Positions 63,417-64,000 of a stretch of DNA of 64,000 nucleotides are shown here, one piece after another. This DNA comes from CAVSKL01 sp963728475 [NCBI: Candidatus Eiseniibacteriota bacterium] (GTDB lineage: Bacteria > Eisenbacteria > RBG-16-71-46 > JABDJR01). Each line of letters starts with the position of its first letter. Position 1 is the first letter of the stretch. The stretch is taken from NCBI GenBank assembly GCA_963728475.1, contig CAVSKL010000001.1:1054001-1118000 (forward strand), in the 5' to 3' direction. A program made the translations under genes and the position numbers. The notes beneath the pieces are model-generated. The model worked only from the letters and a program-made list of their open reading frames with translations. It made no database searches and was not told the origin of the DNA.

Positions 63417-64000
63417 CTACAGCAAGTCGAGGGGCACGTCCTCCGACGGCGCGGGGAAGGCGGCGTCGAGTTCCTCCAGGTCCCGGGGCTCGAGCGCGAT
63501 CTCCGCCGCGCGGGCGTTGGCGCGCACGTGTTCGGGGTCGGCCGCCTTCACCACCGCGGCCACGCCGGGGAGCCGCACGGTCCAGGCGAGGGCGATCTGG
63601 GCGGGGGCGGCGCGGTGGCGCGCGGCCACCCGGGCCAGGGCCTCGCGGCTCTGGAGCCCCCCCTGCTCGAGCGGCGAATAGGCCATGACCGGCACGCCGC
63701 GGGCGACGCACTCGGGGATGAGTCGCCGCTCGATCCCCCGGCGTTCCAGGTTGTAGGCGACCTGGTTCACCGCGATCCCGGCGCCGCCGGGAAGAGCCTG
63801 GGCGCGGGCCACGGCGCCGGCGTCGAAGTTGCTCACCCCGTAGTGGAGGATCTTCCCGTCCCGCTGGAGGCCGGCGAACCCCTGCAGGGTCTCCTCCAGC
63901 GGATGGTAGGACGGCCAGTGCAAGAGATAGAGGTCGATGCGGTCGGTCCCGAGGCGCCGCAGCGAGCGCTCCGCGGCCTCGATGGTGCCGCGCCGGGATG
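63417..64000 (-). CDS. Aldo/keto reductase, 5' end cut by window edge
   Basis: About 193 residues of the C-terminal part are present. They include RLGTDRIDLYLLHWP, the AKR active-site His region, then GKILHYGVSNF, VNQVAYNLERRGIE, MAYSPLEQGG and the NADP-binding VVKAADPEHVRANA near the end. The open frame runs through the window edge with no stop, so the N-terminus with the catalytic Tyr lies outside. It should be an NADPH-dependent oxidoreductase of carbonyl compounds. It lies 110 bp upstream of phzF on the same strand and may share a transcript. Confidence 0.9.
   Translation of the reverse strand, partial: SRRGTIEAAERSLRRLGTDRIDLYLLHWPSYHPLEETLQGFAGLQRDGKILHYGVSNFDAGAVARAQALPGGAGIAVNQVAYNLERRGIERRLIPECVARGVPVMAYSPLEQGGLQSREALARVAARHRAAPAQIALAWTVRLPGVAAVVKAADPEHVRANARAAEIALEPRDLEELDAAFPAPSEDVPLDLL

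Overview
The window reads as a chromosome segment from a high-GC (roughly 70%), Gram-negative-type bacterium. Nearly every gene uses G/C-ending codons, intergenic gaps are short and many neighbouring genes overlap by 4 bp. Three large secreted proteins and one orphan fragment end in the same FlgD-like Ig sorting module (PNP motif, then a strand pattern ending in GIYF or GVYF). Together with lipid-A-type glycosyltransferases this points to an uncultivated lineage such as Candidatus Eisenbacteria or a relative. That placement is inference; no rRNA or tRNA gene is present to test it.

Layout. 0-13 kb: a secreted subtilase cut by the window edge and the MalT/SARP-type regulator upstream of it; an Rrf2 regulator with a cysteine desulfurase (Fe-S or sulfur supply); a second subtilase with a FlgD tail; and a hybrid sensor kinase whose receiver lies in another frame. 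12.5-17 kb: a 15-bp minisatellite beside a radical SAM enzyme, then divergently a TIGR02757 protein, thiD and an MFS transporter, with the stop/start junction between the first two triplicated. 17-22 kb: two small envelope proteins and a GT2, LpxB-N-domain and GT39 envelope-glycosylation operon that ends in a 52-bp tandem repeat. 22-26.6 kb: an M6 metalloprotease and a noncoding region carrying a duplicated element of about 240 bp. 26.6-41.6 kb: serB, two SDR oxidoreductases, a Cys-rich secreted protein, an M50 protease, a GAF sensor, a HAD-IG nucleotidase, kbl, a BNR-repeat protein and a hemerythrin. 42.2-48.9 kb: an NtrC-type activator, a sensor kinase, a receiver-TPR protein, two TrkA subunits and TrkH, which looks like a signalling-linked potassium-uptake operon. 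48.9-53.9 kb: gpmI, then a MocR/PdxR regulator with pdxS and pdxT (pyridoxal phosphate synthesis). 53.9-55.6 kb: a lower-GC island with an IS3 orfA remnant, an orphan FlgD tail and a small secreted protein, bounded by a 14-bp inverted repeat. 55.6-64 kb: a DUF547 protein and methyltransferase pair, a lipoprotein and radical SAM/B12 pair, a ROK kinase, a cupin, an EamA transporter with a His-rich tail, PhzF, and an aldo/keto reductase cut by the edge.

Three genes (hybrid kinase, GT39 and BNR protein) have a single frame break, each inside a sense-strand G run. Homopolymer sequencing error is the simplest reading; slippage-based expression is the alternative. No CRISPR array, rRNA, tRNA, phage or defence locus was recognised.
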